NCBI GenBank assembly: GCA_964519905.1 | Contig: CAZFLN010000003.1 | Coordinates: 1-64,000, forward strand | Source: CAZFLN01 sp964519905 | Lineage (GTDB): Bacteria; Patescibacteriota; Microgenomatia; UBA1400; UBA1396 | Direction: 5' to 3' | Length of the DNA stretch: 64,000 bases | Shown here: positions 26,229-35,050 of the stretch, piece by piece | Position numbering within the stretch: the stretch's first letter is position 1 | Layout of the letters: the number at the start of each line of letters is the position of its first letter | The notes under the pieces: generated by a model | What the model was told of the DNA's origin: nothing | The model's database searches: none | What the model saw: the letters and a program-made list of their open reading frames with translations, nothing else | Translations under genes and position numbers: made by a program

Positions 26229-27341
26229 ATGAGTCAAATCGATACATCACACGTTTACGCGGTGGTTTTGGCAGGTGGCAGCGGTACTCGCTTGTGGCCA
26301 AAATCTCGAGATAACACTCCAAAGCAATTTTTAAAACTTGGGGGTGATCGGACGCTGCTCCAGCAGACGGTTGACCGCATTTTAGACATGATCCCTTGGG
26401 AACGCGTGATTGTTGTCACCAACGAAAAATACGTCGAGGATGTACGCGCGCAACTTCCTGAGGTTCCTGCCGAAAATATTATTGCCGAACCTGCGAAACG
26501 CGACACCGCTTTAGCCATGGGACTTGGTGCCGTGATTGCCCAGAAGCGTGATCCGGAAGCAATTGTTGTTAACATGGCGTCTGACGCCGTGTTACAAGAT
26601 GTCGAAGAATACAAAAGAGTGCTCCTGGCAGCGATCGAACTCTCTGCCAAGAAAACACACCTCACAACAGTAGGTATTACTCCAAGTTCTCCCAATGTCA
26701 ACTTTGGATATATTAAGGCGGGTGAGTCTCTCGACACCATTGCTGGCTATCCAGTATTGGCAGTGAAGAGTTTTAAAGAAAAGCCAGATTTGCAAACCGC
26801 TGAACAGTTTTTAGCGGAAGGAGATTATTACTGGAACGCCAATATGTACACCTGGCATTCTCAGACGGCTTTGGCGGCCTTTCAAGAACATCAGCCTGAA
26901 ATGTATGCTGCACTCTTGAGAATTTCTGATGCGGTTGATACTCCAGCCTTTGAGTCCGTTTTGGCAAAAGAATATGAGGCAGCTGAAAAAGTGGCAATCG
27001 ATGTTGCCATTTCGGAGAAAGTCTCAAACTTGGCGCTTTTCCCTGGTAATTTTGGTTGGGATGACATCGGTTTGTGGAGTACTGTTTTCGAGCTGGGCGA
27101 AAAAGACTCAAACGGAAACGTGCAAGTTCGTGACGGCTTTGATACTGCCCCAGTTTTGTCTCTCGACTCGAAGAACAACCTGGTTGCGACCAACAAGCGT
27201 TTAGTCGCTCTGCTTGGGGTCGAAGATTTGGTTGTGATCGACAGCGGAGATGTTCTCCTGGTCTTGCCACGAAGTCGAGCCGCAGACGTAAAGAAAGTTG
27301 TTCAACAGCTCGAAGCTGATGGACAGCAGCAGTATTTATGA
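26229..27341 (+). CDS. manC: Mannose-1-phosphate guanylyltransferase
   Basis: A 370-residue nucleotidyltransferase that makes GDP-mannose from GTP and mannose-1-phosphate. Visible are VVLAGGSGTRLWPKSRDNTPKQFLKL (the pyrophosphorylase loop), FKEKPD, EGDYYWNANMYTW and PGNFGWDDIGLWST, all diagnostic. It lacks the C-terminal cupin isomerase domain of bifunctional ManC. It supplies GDP-mannose for the GT4 enzymes here and for the Gmd/Rmd branch at 46.8-48.8 kb. Start ATG 26229 has the ribosome site AAAGGA. It overlaps the next gene by 4 bases. Confidence 0.95.
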   Translation: MSQIDTSHVYAVVLAGGSGTRLWPKSRDNTPKQFLKLGGDRTLLQQTVDRILDMIPWERVIVVTNEKYVEDVRAQLPEVPAENIIAEPAKRDTALAMGLGAVIAQKRDPEAIVVNMASDAVLQDVEEYKRVLLAAIELSAKKTHLTTVGITPSSPNVNFGYIKAGESLDTIAGYPVLAVKSFKEKPDLQTAEQFLAEGDYYWNANMYTWHSQTALAAFQEHQPEMYAALLRISDAVDTPAFESVLAKEYEAAEKVAIDVAISEKVSNLALFPGNFGWDDIGLWSTVFELGEKDSNGNVQVRDGFDTAPVLSLDSKNNLVATNKRLVALLGVEDLVVIDSGDVLLVLPRSRAADVKKVVQQLEADGQQQYL

Positions 27342-27958
27342 TGTACGAACAGCAAAAGCGGGTGCTCGATATCATCGTCGCTTGTGGTCTGGTAATTGCC
27401 TTTTTGCCGTTTTGGGTATTGGTACCGCTGCTTATTTGGTTTGATTCTGGTTGGCCTGTATTCTTTACTCATACCCGAGTTGGAAAAGGTGGAAAGCCGA
27501 TTAAACTCTACAAGTTCAGATCTATGGTTCCAAACGCCGACCGAATTTTGCATGAACAGAATCCAGAACTTCTCAAACAGTTCAAGAAAAATGACTGGAA
27601 GCTTGAGCATGATCCTCGAATTACTCGTTTGGGGAAAGCCTTGCGCGCGCTTACCATTGATGAGTTTCCACAACTTCTCAACGTTCTTCGTGGCGAGATG
27701 AGTATGGTTGGCCCTCGAGCCTACGTTCAGAAAGAACTGGACGAGCAAACCAAACGGTACCCAGAAACCAAGCCACTTGTAAAAGAGATCATGAGTGTGA
27801 AACCTGGTATTACTGGGCCTTGGCAAGTTTCGGGCAGAAATGATGTTCCATTTGTCCAACGTGCCAAAATGGACTCCGATTATGCTCGACAGAAGAGCAT
27901 TTATAATGATATCCTAATACTACTGAAGACTCCCCGAGCTATGATTTCTCGGTGGTAA
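27338..27958 (+). CDS. Initiating sugar-phosphate transferase (bacterial sugar transferase family)
   Basis: A 206-residue protein: one membrane segment VLDIIVACGLVIAFLPFWVLVPLLIW, then FTHTRVGKGGKPIKLYKFRSMVPNAD, TRLGKALRALTIDEFPQLLNVLRGEMSMVGPR, and KPGITGPWQVSGRNDVPF. This matches the C-terminal catalytic unit of WbaP/PglC-type enzymes that put the first sugar phosphate onto undecaprenyl phosphate. It lacks the extra N-terminal helices of WbaP, thus PglC-like in size. It starts the lipid-linked chain that the surrounding transferases extend. Confidence 0.92.
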   Translation: MMYEQQKRVLDIIVACGLVIAFLPFWVLVPLLIWFDSGWPVFFTHTRVGKGGKPIKLYKFRSMVPNADRILHEQNPELLKQFKKNDWKLEHDPRITRLGKALRALTIDEFPQLLNVLRGEMSMVGPRAYVQKELDEQTKRYPETKPLVKEIMSVKPGITGPWQVSGRNDVPFVQRAKMDSDYARQKSIYNDILILLKTPRAMISRW

Positions 27959-27997
27959 TTTCGTTTCTCTCTTTGAGGAACAGATCAGAAGGAACCT

Positions 27998-30040
27998 ATG
28001 TCACAAACTGCTGCACAGCCCAATCAGGACTGGAAACAGTCTGGATTCAAGAAAGCAAATACTTCTTCACCGGAAGAGCGTGAGGCACCACTCACCAGAG
28101 TGATTCCTGCGGTGCCTGTTGCGGCGACTTCTAGAATTTCTGGAAATGGTTCCAAGAAATTCTGGCATCGTTCTCGTAAGTTTTGGATGATTACTGGCTC
28201 CGTGGCTGCGGTTTTTGCTTTTGTTTTTGGAGTGGCTGCGGTTCTCGGTTTTTGGACCTACGGAAAAGTTCAGAAAATTCAGGCTGATGCCCAAACTATT
28301 CAGGCTGAAGGTCGATTGTTTTATGATGCCTTCAAAGGGCAGAACTTACCACAGTCTCGAGTTCATCTTGAGAATGTGAAGCAGCGTTTAGTGAGCGCTG
28401 ACGAGACGTATCAAGAATTAAGCCTGTATAAAAATATTCCGTTTGCTAGTCGATACTACAACGACGGAACCGCGGGTATTACTGCGGCACATGCTGGTAT
28501 TCGGGCTGGCGAAAAGTTCTTAGATGCTATCGAGCCACATGCTGATTTGCTGGGATTCTCTGGCGAGGAAGTTTACTTTGGCACTACCGAAGATCGTGTT
28601 GGTATGGTCTTAGAAACCCTGAGCCAAATTGCTCCGCAGCTTGATGGGATTGCTGAAGAAATCGATGTAGTAAAGCAAAACCTCGACACGATTGATCCGA
28701 TGGATTATCCAGAGGAATTCCGCGGATATCCATTGCGACAATTGCTTATGCAGGCACGTGGTGGCGCGGAAGCGGCAGAAATTGCCTTAAACGAAGCTCG
28801 TCCAGCCTTGGAACGTCTGCCCGCTATTGCCGGTGCGGAAGGTCGTCGCAAATACTTAGTCATTTTCCAAAACGATAATGAGCTCCGTCCAACGGGTGGA
28901 TTTATGACCGCCTATGCCGTGGTTTTTGTGGAAGACGGAAAAGTCACGCCAGAAAAGTCAGACGACATTTACGAGCTCGACAAAAAATTCCGGAACAAAC
29001 CAGCTATTCCCGCTATTCTTGGCAAGTATTTGACCACTGAGAGTACTTGGAACCTTCGAGATATGAACATGGATCCAGATTTTGCTACCTCTATGCAGAC
29101 TTTCTATGAGCATTACTCCAAACTTCCTGGCGAGCCGCAGGATATCGACGGCATTATCGCGGTCGATACAGAGCTGCTGAAGAAAGTGGTAGACGTAATT
29201 GGCCCAGTTGAGGTTCCTGGGTACGGAACTTTCTCAAGTCAGATTCTTCCACGATGTGATTGTCCGCAGATTATTTACATGTTGTCCGAAATTATTGACC
29301 GGCCAACTCCGTACATCCGCGAAAATCGAAAAGGTATCTTGGCTCCAATGATGCAGTCGATTATTCAAAAGACCTATGCTTCTCCTCGAGAAACTTGGCC
29401 ACAGCTGGCGCAGATTGCTTGGGAAGGGATCCAAGGCCGCCACGTGCAGATGTACTTCTTTAATGAGGAAGATCAAATCGCCGCCAAGGCAGTGAAAGCA
29501 GCTGGTGTTTTACCAGATACTTCTGTTGAGGGTGATTTCTTAGCCGTTATTGATGCCAACTTGGCAGGGGCGAAGTCAAACTTATTTATCGACACCTCTG
29601 CTGAAGTACAGGTACAAAGTGTGGAAAATGGAGTAGTGACCAAGCAGGTCGAGATGACCTATCGCAACACGCATCCACCAAGCAATTGTAACCTCGAAGC
29701 TGGTGAACTCTGTTTGAACGGTTTGTTGAACGACTGGAGTCGCTGGTATGTGCCAAAAGGTGCGCAAGTTCAGGAAGCACTTGGGTTTAAGAATGAGTAC
29801 ACCATCGATACCAGTCACCCAGATTACGACGTGATCGAAGGATTCTTTACTGTCGCACCGCTGGCTCAAGCCAAGGTTCGTATCACCTACTCGGTTCCAT
29901 ATTCTGGCCCAGAGAATGCCTACGTCTTTACTCTGCAGAAGCAGGGTGGACTGGACATGATTTCTACGAACATTATTACGCCATGGGGGAGCGAAGAGAT
30001 TGATTTGGTCGCTGACCGAACCTTCCGCTTCGCCCGCTAG
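27998..30040 (+). CDS. DUF4012-domain membrane-anchored protein
   Basis: A 680-residue protein. About 60 cytoplasmic residues precede one membrane helix (around 62-88), and the rest is outside the cell. A helical stretch follows (QKIQADAQTIQAEG and LSQIAPQLDGIAEEID), and then the DUF4012 core with YLVIFQNDNELRPTGGFMTAYAVV, DGIIAVDTELLKKVVDVIGP. The end is beta-rich (MTYRNTHPP, VRITYSVPYSGPENAYVFTLQKQGG). DUF4012 proteins occur mainly in CPR bacteria and Gram-positives near glycan genes. The role is unknown. Ribosome site AGAAGGAACC; it lies 39 bases after the sugar transferase and is probably the end of that operon. Confidence 0.85.
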   Translation: MSQTAAQPNQDWKQSGFKKANTSSPEEREAPLTRVIPAVPVAATSRISGNGSKKFWHRSRKFWMITGSVAAVFAFVFGVAAVLGFWTYGKVQKIQADAQTIQAEGRLFYDAFKGQNLPQSRVHLENVKQRLVSADETYQELSLYKNIPFASRYYNDGTAGITAAHAGIRAGEKFLDAIEPHADLLGFSGEEVYFGTTEDRVGMVLETLSQIAPQLDGIAEEIDVVKQNLDTIDPMDYPEEFRGYPLRQLLMQARGGAEAAEIALNEARPALERLPAIAGAEGRRKYLVIFQNDNELRPTGGFMTAYAVVFVEDGKVTPEKSDDIYELDKKFRNKPAIPAILGKYLTTESTWNLRDMNMDPDFATSMQTFYEHYSKLPGEPQDIDGIIAVDTELLKKVVDVIGPVEVPGYGTFSSQILPRCDCPQIIYMLSEIIDRPTPYIRENRKGILAPMMQSIIQKTYASPRETWPQLAQIAWEGIQGRHVQMYFFNEEDQIAAKAVKAAGVLPDTSVEGDFLAVIDANLAGAKSNLFIDTSAEVQVQSVENGVVTKQVEMTYRNTHPPSNCNLEAGELCLNGLLNDWSRWYVPKGAQVQEALGFKNEYTIDTSHPDYDVIEGFFTVAPLAQAKVRITYSVPYSGPENAYVFTLQKQGGLDMISTNIITPWGSEEIDLVADRTFRFAR

Positions 30041-30043
30041 TGC

Positions 30044-30595
30044 ATGAATCGGCTGGGCCAAACATCGGTTGCGCTGATTCTCCACGGTCGTGATCTCAAG
30101 GAGACTGATCGACTGATTACGATTCTCACTCCCGAATTTGGCCGACTCACCTTGACTGCAAAGGGAGTACGTAAGCTCAAATCCAAGCGCGCTGCAGCAT
30201 TGAACGTCGGGAATATTGTGCGGTGTAGTTGGGTCACCAAGAACGACTGGCATACACTCACCGAAGTGGTAAACCGAGAGTCACTGTTGGGAACGGGCGC
30301 GAGTTTGGAAAGAATGCGCGATTTTTCTGGATTACTGGAAATGATGTATCACCTGAGTGCCGAAGGAATCGATCAGGCTGATCTGTACGACCATGCCGTG
30401 CGCCTGCTTCGTACGGTTGGACAGCAAGCTGACTACAACCGTGGGTGGGTACGCCAACAGTTGCTCGAGCTTGCCGAGATGCACGGATTTTTGGAAGAAT
30501 CGAGTCAGCAGCAGCCGAGCCAATCCGTCACCCAGATTTTTGAGGCACTCCTGGAACGACCCTTGCGAAGCTTTGGATTTTTGACGGTGGAGTAA
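30044..30595 (+). CDS. recO: DNA repair protein RecO, short form
   Basis: A 183-residue protein with the RecO OB fold: TSVALILHGRDLKETDRLITILTPEFGRLTLTAKGVRKLKSK, then a helical domain with LLEMMYHL and YDHAVRLLRTV. RecO helps load RecA onto SSB-covered DNA together with RecR. It is shorter than the usual 240 residues and lacks the four-cysteine zinc site seen in many RecO proteins. Three bases separate it from the DUF4012 gene. Confidence 0.85.
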   Translation: MNRLGQTSVALILHGRDLKETDRLITILTPEFGRLTLTAKGVRKLKSKRAAALNVGNIVRCSWVTKNDWHTLTEVVNRESLLGTGASLERMRDFSGLLEMMYHLSAEGIDQADLYDHAVRLLRTVGQQADYNRGWVRQQLLELAEMHGFLEESSQQQPSQSVTQIFEALLERPLRSFGFLTVE

Positions 30596-30627
30596 CGATT
30601 CTCCAGAAACCTGTTTTCTGCTCTCCA

Positions 30628-30636
30628 TGATATACT
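30628..30636 (+). promoter_or_regulatory. Extended -10 promoter of the glycyl-tRNA synthetase gene
   Basis: TGA-TATACT, 8 bases, ATG at 30645; near-leaderless. Confidence 0.5.
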
Positions 30637-30644
30637 TTCCCGAT

Positions 30645-32039
30645 ATGTCGTCCGTTTCTTTAGATACTATCGCTGCTTTGGCCAAACGCCGCGGGTTTGT
30701 GTACCCGACCTCCGAAATTTACGGTGGTTTAGGCAATAGTTATGACTACGGTCCGATGGGAACCGAACTGATGCGCAACATTCGCAATTTATGGTGGAAG
30801 CGTTTTGTGCAGCAACGAGCCGACATGCAAGGTTTGGACAGCGCCATTATTTTGCATCCGCAGACTTGGGTGGCTTCTGGTCACGTGGCATCGTTTACCG
30901 ATCCAATGGTCGAGGATCGTGTCACCAACAAACGTTACAGAGCTGATCACTTGATCGAAGCCTGGATTGCTGAGCAGCCAGCCGAAAAATTCGCTGAAGT
31001 AGTGGTGGAAAAAATGAAGACACCAGACATGGCCAAGTTTATCGCTGACAACAAAATCCTCAGCCCAGAAGGCAATCCCATTAGTGAACCAAAGGACTTT
31101 AACATTCTGTTCGAGACGGCGATTGGTGCTGTGAGCGGTGAGAAATCTGTAGCCTACTTGCGCGGCGAAACAGCCCAAGGAATTTTTAGTAACTTTAAAC
31201 AAGTCATGAACTCAACTCGCGCCAAGCTCCCGTTTGGATTGGGTCAAATCGGAAAAAGTTTCCGGAACGAAATTACGCTCGGACAGTTTGTGTTCCGTAC
31301 TTTGGAGTTTGAGCAAGCGGAAATTGAGTACTTCTTCGATCCAGAGTCAAGTGAGTGGCAGCCAATCTTCGAAAACTGGAAAGATGCCATGTGGCGTTTC
31401 GTAACCGAAGATCTCGGGGTAAACACCGATGATCTGCGCTGGCGCGAACATCGCGACGAAGAGCGGAGTCACTACAGCAAACGCACCGAAGACTTAGAGT
31501 ATAAATTCCCATTTGGTGGTTTCAAGGAACTGTGGGGAATTGCGTATCGCACGGACTACGACTTGCAACAACACATCAAGCACTCTGGTCAAGATTTGAG
31601 CGTGGTTGACAGCGCGACTGGACGAAAGTTTGTGCCACACGTGATTGAACCAGCATTGGGCGTGAATCGCGCGTTCCTGATGGTGCTGTGCAGCAGTTAC
31701 TGGTACGACGAGGAACGCGCCCGTACCGTTCTGCGCCTGCCTGCCAAGTTGGCACCCTATCGTGCAGCAGTCTTCCCGTTGCTCAAGAATAAGCCAGAGT
31801 TAGTCGCCAAAGCACAAGAATTGTTCAATGCGTTATTGCCTGAAGTTTCGGTCAACTGGGACGACCGAGGCAATATCGGGAAGCGTTACTTGAGCCAAGA
31901 CGAAATCGGAACTCCAGTTTGTTTAACGGTCGACTTCCAGACACTCGAAGACAACACTGTTACCTGGCGCGATCGCGATTCAGCCGAGCAAATTCGCGTT
32001 CCGATTGCAGAAATCTTGCCAAAGTTACTGACTCTCTAA
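30645..32039 (+). CDS. glyQS: Glycine--tRNA ligase, alpha2 (eukaryote/archaeal-like) type
   Basis: A 464-residue class II synthetase that charges tRNA-Gly. It has AKRRGFVYPTSEIYGGLGNSYDYGPMG at the start, motif 2 region FRNEITLGQFVFRTLEFEQAEIEYF, RGETAQGIFSNFKQV, and motif 3 VIEPALGVNRAFL, followed by an anticodon-binding domain (APYRAAVFPLLKNKP). This single-chain form is unlike the alpha2beta2 GlyQ/GlyS enzyme of many bacteria. The start at 30645 was preferred over the in-frame ATG at 30627, since the latter overlaps the promoter. It converges with the gene at 32036, overlapping 4 bases. Confidence 0.96.
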   Translation: MSSVSLDTIAALAKRRGFVYPTSEIYGGLGNSYDYGPMGTELMRNIRNLWWKRFVQQRADMQGLDSAIILHPQTWVASGHVASFTDPMVEDRVTNKRYRADHLIEAWIAEQPAEKFAEVVVEKMKTPDMAKFIADNKILSPEGNPISEPKDFNILFETAIGAVSGEKSVAYLRGETAQGIFSNFKQVMNSTRAKLPFGLGQIGKSFRNEITLGQFVFRTLEFEQAEIEYFFDPESSEWQPIFENWKDAMWRFVTEDLGVNTDDLRWREHRDEERSHYSKRTEDLEYKFPFGGFKELWGIAYRTDYDLQQHIKHSGQDLSVVDSATGRKFVPHVIEPALGVNRAFLMVLCSSYWYDEERARTVLRLPAKLAPYRAAVFPLLKNKPELVAKAQELFNALLPEVSVNWDDRGNIGKRYLSQDEIGTPVCLTVDFQTLEDNTVTWRDRDSAEQIRVPIAEILPKLLTL

Positions 32040-32635
32040 CGATTGTTTCGTTCTTGTTGTCGGGTGCTGATGCTGGAAAGTCTAAGATTGATTTTGTCAA
32101 AAATTTCTGACTTGCGCTGTTGTTGATAGATTACTTGACTCACAGAAGGATAAACTCTGAGACCGTGTCGACGCAAAAGATAATAGACATCTTTTCCTTG
32201 ACGGTCATCTGGCACACAGAGTGCTTCTTCGTTTTGCAGTCTTTTCCCAAGACCAAAATAGGCAGTTTGCTCAAAGCAGAGAAAAAAGTGGAGAAGAAAC
32301 GAAGTGTAAGCGCTTTCTACCAGTGTCTCTCCTTTTCTACGCAATTCATATACCACGCAATCACCTTGTCGGACAAGACTGAGCAAAAAAGGATTTTTTT
32401 GTGTACTCATGATCCTTGAAGACTCTGCCAATACATGTCTGCCGCTTGGAGTTTTCGATCTCAGATCATTGTTGAGAATTTCAGTAATTCCGTCGAGAAA
32501 ATTTTGCTGTTGTTCAGAAAGGAGAATTGGCACTTCTGGTGGTACAAAGTTGTTCGCAAGTTGTCGAACTTTACTTTCTCGCCGCTTTCTTTTTGTAAAC
32601 GGAAACGCAATTGGTTGCTCAAATTTGTTTTTCAT
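32036..32635 (-). CDS. Conserved hypothetical protein
   Basis: A 199-residue soluble protein I do not recognise. The basic N-terminus (FPFTKRKRRESKVRQL) could bind nucleic acid. The centre has VRQGDCVVYELRRKGETLVESAYTSFLLHFFLCFEQT, and the C-terminus VYYLLRRHGLRVYPSVSQVI followed by a Gln/Arg-rich tail. No signal peptide or membrane segment. Start placed at the ATG whose last base is 32635; a TTG-initiated extension to 32674 would overlap the start of the divergent gene. It overlaps the glyQS end by 4 bases tail to tail. Confidence 0.62.
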   Translation of the reverse strand: MKNKFEQPIAFPFTKRKRRESKVRQLANNFVPPEVPILLSEQQQNFLDGITEILNNDLRSKTPSGRHVLAESSRIMSTQKNPFLLSLVRQGDCVVYELRRKGETLVESAYTSFLLHFFLCFEQTAYFGLGKRLQNEEALCVPDDRQGKDVYYLLRRHGLRVYPSVSQVIYQQQRKSEIFDKINLRLSSISTRQQERNNR

Positions 32636-32647
32636 ATCTTGGCTATC

Positions 32648-32656
32648 TGCTATGAT
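32648..32656 (+). promoter_or_regulatory. Leaderless-type extended -10 promoter
   Basis: TGC-TATGAT, 6 bases (aaataa), then ATG at 32663. Confidence 0.5.
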
Positions 32657-32662
32657 AAATAA

Positions 32663-33484
32663 ATGTTTGCACAATTTTCTAAGAAGTATATCGCAATAAT
32701 CGCCGTTGTCCTGGGAGGATTTCTTTTAGTCGGTGCTCTGGTGTGGGGCTTAAGCCCTGCTCCAACCGAGCAAGCTGGTCCAACCCCTCGCCCAACCCTT
32801 CCACCAGAACCAGTGAATGTGATTCCGGTCGAAGAGCGCCCATATGCTCGTATTACTCCCACAGTTGACGGACGGACGCTCAAGCTTTCCCTGGAAGCAA
32901 TAAATAAACCAGCTGACGAAGCAGAGTACGAAATCGAGTACCAAACAGGTACGGTCTTGCAAGGCGCTGGTGGTTTGTTTTCACTCTCAGCTTTACCAAG
33001 TACGCAAGACGTCCTCTTGGGAAGTTGTAGTGCTGGTGGGAAGTGTAGCTACCATGAAGGCGTGACTGGTGGACAGCTCACCTTCCGGATGAGCGGCGAT
33101 TCTCGATACGCTGTGCGGGGTGAGTGGTCATTGTGGAGTAATCCAAGTGGAGCTGAGAGTACTCTTTCTTCCAGAGACGGAAAGTTTGGCTTGTCTGGAA
33201 CCGGTTTGACACGCGTTCGCTACGGGGTTGTTTTCTTGAGCCCTGGATATCCAGCTGAGCTTCCTGGCGAAGCACTGTCTTCCATGTATGCGATTGGAGT
33301 CTCGAGCGTGCCAACAGGGAGCACCGAAGTTTCTCTTCGACTGAACTCCGATGTAGCATCCGCTGACATTGCTGTGTGGGACGGAACAGCCTGGAAAACT
33401 GTGTCTGGAACTGTGGCAGATAAAACGGTAACTGCTTCGCTTGCCACTGTTCCACAGGCCGTGATAGCCGTAACAGCAGAATAG
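32663..33484 (+). CDS. Membrane-anchored extracellular protein
   Basis: A 273-residue protein: a short basic start, one membrane helix (about residues 9-29), a Pro/Thr linker (TPRPTLPPEPVNVIP), and an all-beta outside domain. Two cysteines (GSCSAGGKCSYH) lie close together and could be disulfide-bonded. Repeated beta-strand patterns near the end (STEVSLRLNSDVASADIAVWDGTAWKTVSG) suggest an Ig-like or fibronectin-like fold, though I cannot assign a family. Located just upstream of tRNA-Thr, same strand. Confidence 0.68.
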   Translation: MFAQFSKKYIAIIAVVLGGFLLVGALVWGLSPAPTEQAGPTPRPTLPPEPVNVIPVEERPYARITPTVDGRTLKLSLEAINKPADEAEYEIEYQTGTVLQGAGGLFSLSALPSTQDVLLGSCSAGGKCSYHEGVTGGQLTFRMSGDSRYAVRGEWSLWSNPSGAESTLSSRDGKFGLSGTGLTRVRYGVVFLSPGYPAELPGEALSSMYAIGVSSVPTGSTEVSLRLNSDVASADIAVWDGTAWKTVSGTVADKTVTASLATVPQAVIAVTAE

Positions 33485-33506
33485 TGCAGAAAAATTTCAA
33501 ATCGCT

Positions 33507-33515
33507 TGGTATAAT
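33507..33515 (+). promoter_or_regulatory. Extended -10 promoter of tRNA-Thr
   Basis: TGG-TATAAT ending 8 bases before the mature 5' end of the tRNA. The same TTGGTATAAT string precedes the tmRNA gene. Confidence 0.7.
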
Positions 33516-33523
33516 CACCCAGC

Positions 33524-33596
33524 GCCGTCTTAGCTCAGTTGGTAGAGCAGCACCTTTGTAACGTGCAGGTCGTGGGTTCGAGTCCCACAGACGGCT
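33524..33596 (+). tRNA. tRNA-Thr (anticodon TGT)
   Basis: The 73-base cloverleaf: acceptor GCCGTCT/AGACGGC, D stem GCTC/GAGC, anticodon loop TTTGTAA (anticodon TGT, reads ACA), variable AGGTC, T stem GTGGG/CCCAC with TTCGAGT, discriminator T. The anticodon stem GCACC/CGTGC has a C-C mismatch at the closing pair 31-39. The CCA end is not encoded (next bases CCC). Confidence 0.95.
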
Positions 33597-33650
33597 CCCA
33601 AGGTTGAAGGTTCGACCTTTAGGCCTATAACTCCTGCCCAGGAGAGAAAA

Positions 33651-34211
33651 GTGCTAAAAGAGACGCATCATCTTGATGATCACGTGCTAAGTTTCATGTC
33701 TTCTTTTCTTCCTTCGGAGAGTAAGGTCTCTGGAGATATATTGAATGAGATCGCTAAGATTTCCCGTCTTCTTGCTCAGTCAGAATCATTTCTCGATGGA
33801 AGTGTGTTTATCCCCGAGACTGACTCTTTAGCGCTTGATGCAGAAAAAATCGAGGTTTTTCACCGATGTATTCAAGAAATAGAGATGAGAGCATTTTTTC
33901 ACAATGCTCAAGAGTATTTCTTTTCCCTGGTTGGTATGTATGACGAGGTAAGAAGGTTTTTCGTTGAAAACCCTGGATTTGAAAGAAATACGCGCAAGTG
34001 GATTCAGGCATATTTAGAAGATACCTTCTCGCCAGAGATGTTTTATTGGACCGTGACACTATTTTTATGGCAACGACTTTCCAAGCAGTGTCGAAATATT
34101 ACCTTGCAAGGATTACTTGATGTGGTGAATACAGTGCTGCATTTAGAGCGGAATAACTCGGCTCAAAAGTTCCACAAAAAACTTATTCCTCATCTGACAG
34201 TTCTCCGCTAG
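33651..34211 (+). CDS. Hypothetical protein
   Basis: A 186-residue, largely helical soluble protein with no family I recognise. It contains many aromatic and acidic residues (IQEIEMRAFFHNAQEYFFSL, EDTFSPEMFYWTVTLFLW). The start is GTG 33651 with GGAGAG 5 bases upstream. It lies between tRNA-Thr and rpmG and may be read from the tRNA promoter. Confidence 0.55.
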   Translation: MLKETHHLDDHVLSFMSSFLPSESKVSGDILNEIAKISRLLAQSESFLDGSVFIPETDSLALDAEKIEVFHRCIQEIEMRAFFHNAQEYFFSLVGMYDEVRRFFVENPGFERNTRKWIQAYLEDTFSPEMFYWTVTLFLWQRLSKQCRNITLQGLLDVVNTVLHLERNNSAQKFHKKLIPHLTVLR

Positions 34212-34215
34212 CATA

Positions 34216-34224
34216 TGATATAAT
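34216..34224 (+). promoter_or_regulatory. Extended -10 promoter of rpmG
   Basis: TGA-TATAAT, 25 bases before the rpmG ATG, with a ribosome site (AAAAGGAAA) between; the element itself lies just past the stop of the preceding gene. Confidence 0.7.
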
Positions 34225-34249
34225 GCACCTCTGACACCAAAAGGAAATT

Positions 34250-34441
34250 ATGGCAAAAAAGAAAAAAGGTCCACGACAAATTGTCGGTCTCAAGTCCACT
34301 GAATCTGGACACGTTACCTACGTTACCAGTCGTAACAAGCGCAATCGCACCGAAAAAGGTCAAGGCAAGCTCGAACTCATGAAGTACGACCCTGTGCTCC
34401 GTAAGCGTGTGTTGCACAAAGAAGTTGAAAAACTCAAGTAA
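34250..34441 (+). CDS. rpmG: 50S ribosomal protein L33
   Basis: A 63-residue basic protein: KKKKGPRQIVGLKSTESGHVTYVTSRNKRNRTEKGQGKLEL, then KYDPVLRKRVLHKEVE, the L33 pattern (L-x-s-T-...-G-x-x-Y-v-t-x-K-N-x-R-n-...-KL-x-L-x-KYdP). It has no zinc-binding cysteines (the C-minus form). Clear ribosome site and followed by a strong terminator. Confidence 0.95.
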   Translation: MAKKKKGPRQIVGLKSTESGHVTYVTSRNKRNRTEKGQGKLELMKYDPVLRKRVLHKEVEKLK

Positions 34442-34463
34442 ACTTTTTTTCACTCTGAAATTC

Positions 34464-34493
34464 AAACGCCCGGCTAGAAACCGGGCGTTTTTT
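34464..34493 (+). terminator. Intrinsic terminator of rpmG
   Basis: Hairpin CGCCCGG (34467-34473) / CCGGGCG (34481-34487), loop CTAGAAA, followed by TTTTTT. Confidence 0.92.
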
Positions 34494-34494
34494 C

Positions 34495-34503
34495 TGCCAC
34501 AAT
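34495..34503 (+). promoter_or_regulatory. Leaderless-type extended -10 promoter of the VIT1 gene
   Basis: TGC-CACAAT, 6 bases (gccagt), then ATG at 34510; it begins right after the rpmG terminator T-run. Confidence 0.5.
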
Positions 34504-34509
34504 GCCAGT

Positions 34510-35037
34510 ATGTTTACACTCAATGGTTCACTTGTAAAAGCCGCCGTGTATGGCGCCAATGACGGAATTATTACGACTTTTGCGGTTGTATCTGGAGCGA
34601 CTGGCGCCAGTATGGGTTTGGAAGTGGTCGTGATTCTGGGAATTGCCAATCTTATTGCGGATGGAATCAGTATGGGTGCGAGCGATTATCTTGGTGAGCA
34701 TGCTGAGCACGATTATCTGAAGAGCCAAGGGGAATCGCATGACGATGAGCCGATTTGGCATACTGGCGCCATGACTTTTGCCAGCTTTGTGGTTGCTGGA
34801 AGCGTGCCGCTGATTCCGTATATTTTGGCATTGGTGGTGCACATTGATCTGCAGCACCAATTTCTCATTTCTTGCTTGGGAGCTGGTCTTGCTTTGTTTT
34901 TGGTCGGTGCGGCTCGAACATTCGTAACGCAAGGGAATTGGGTCAAGAATGGTTTGCAAGTTTTAGTGGTCGGTGCTGGTGCAGCTGCGGTCGCCTACTT
35001 CTTAGGTGATGTAGTGGCTGGTTGGTTCTTGAAATAG
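34510..35037 (+). CDS. VIT1/CCC1-family iron/manganese transporter
   Basis: A 175-residue membrane protein. The first helix carries AAVYGANDGIITTFAVVSGATGA, the signature of VIT1/CCC1 vacuolar-iron-type transporters, and the second has LIADGISMGASDYLGEHAE. Three more helices follow. It is shorter than plant or yeast homologues (about 230-250 residues) because the cytoplasmic metal-binding domain is reduced to SQGESHDDEPIWHTG. It would export or sequester Fe2+/Mn2+. Confidence 0.87.
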   Translation: MFTLNGSLVKAAVYGANDGIITTFAVVSGATGASMGLEVVVILGIANLIADGISMGASDYLGEHAEHDYLKSQGESHDDEPIWHTGAMTFASFVVAGSVPLIPYILALVVHIDLQHQFLISCLGAGLALFLVGAARTFVTQGNWVKNGLQVLVVGAGAAAVAYFLGDVVAGWFLK

Positions 35038-35050
35038 AGAGCAGTAAAAA

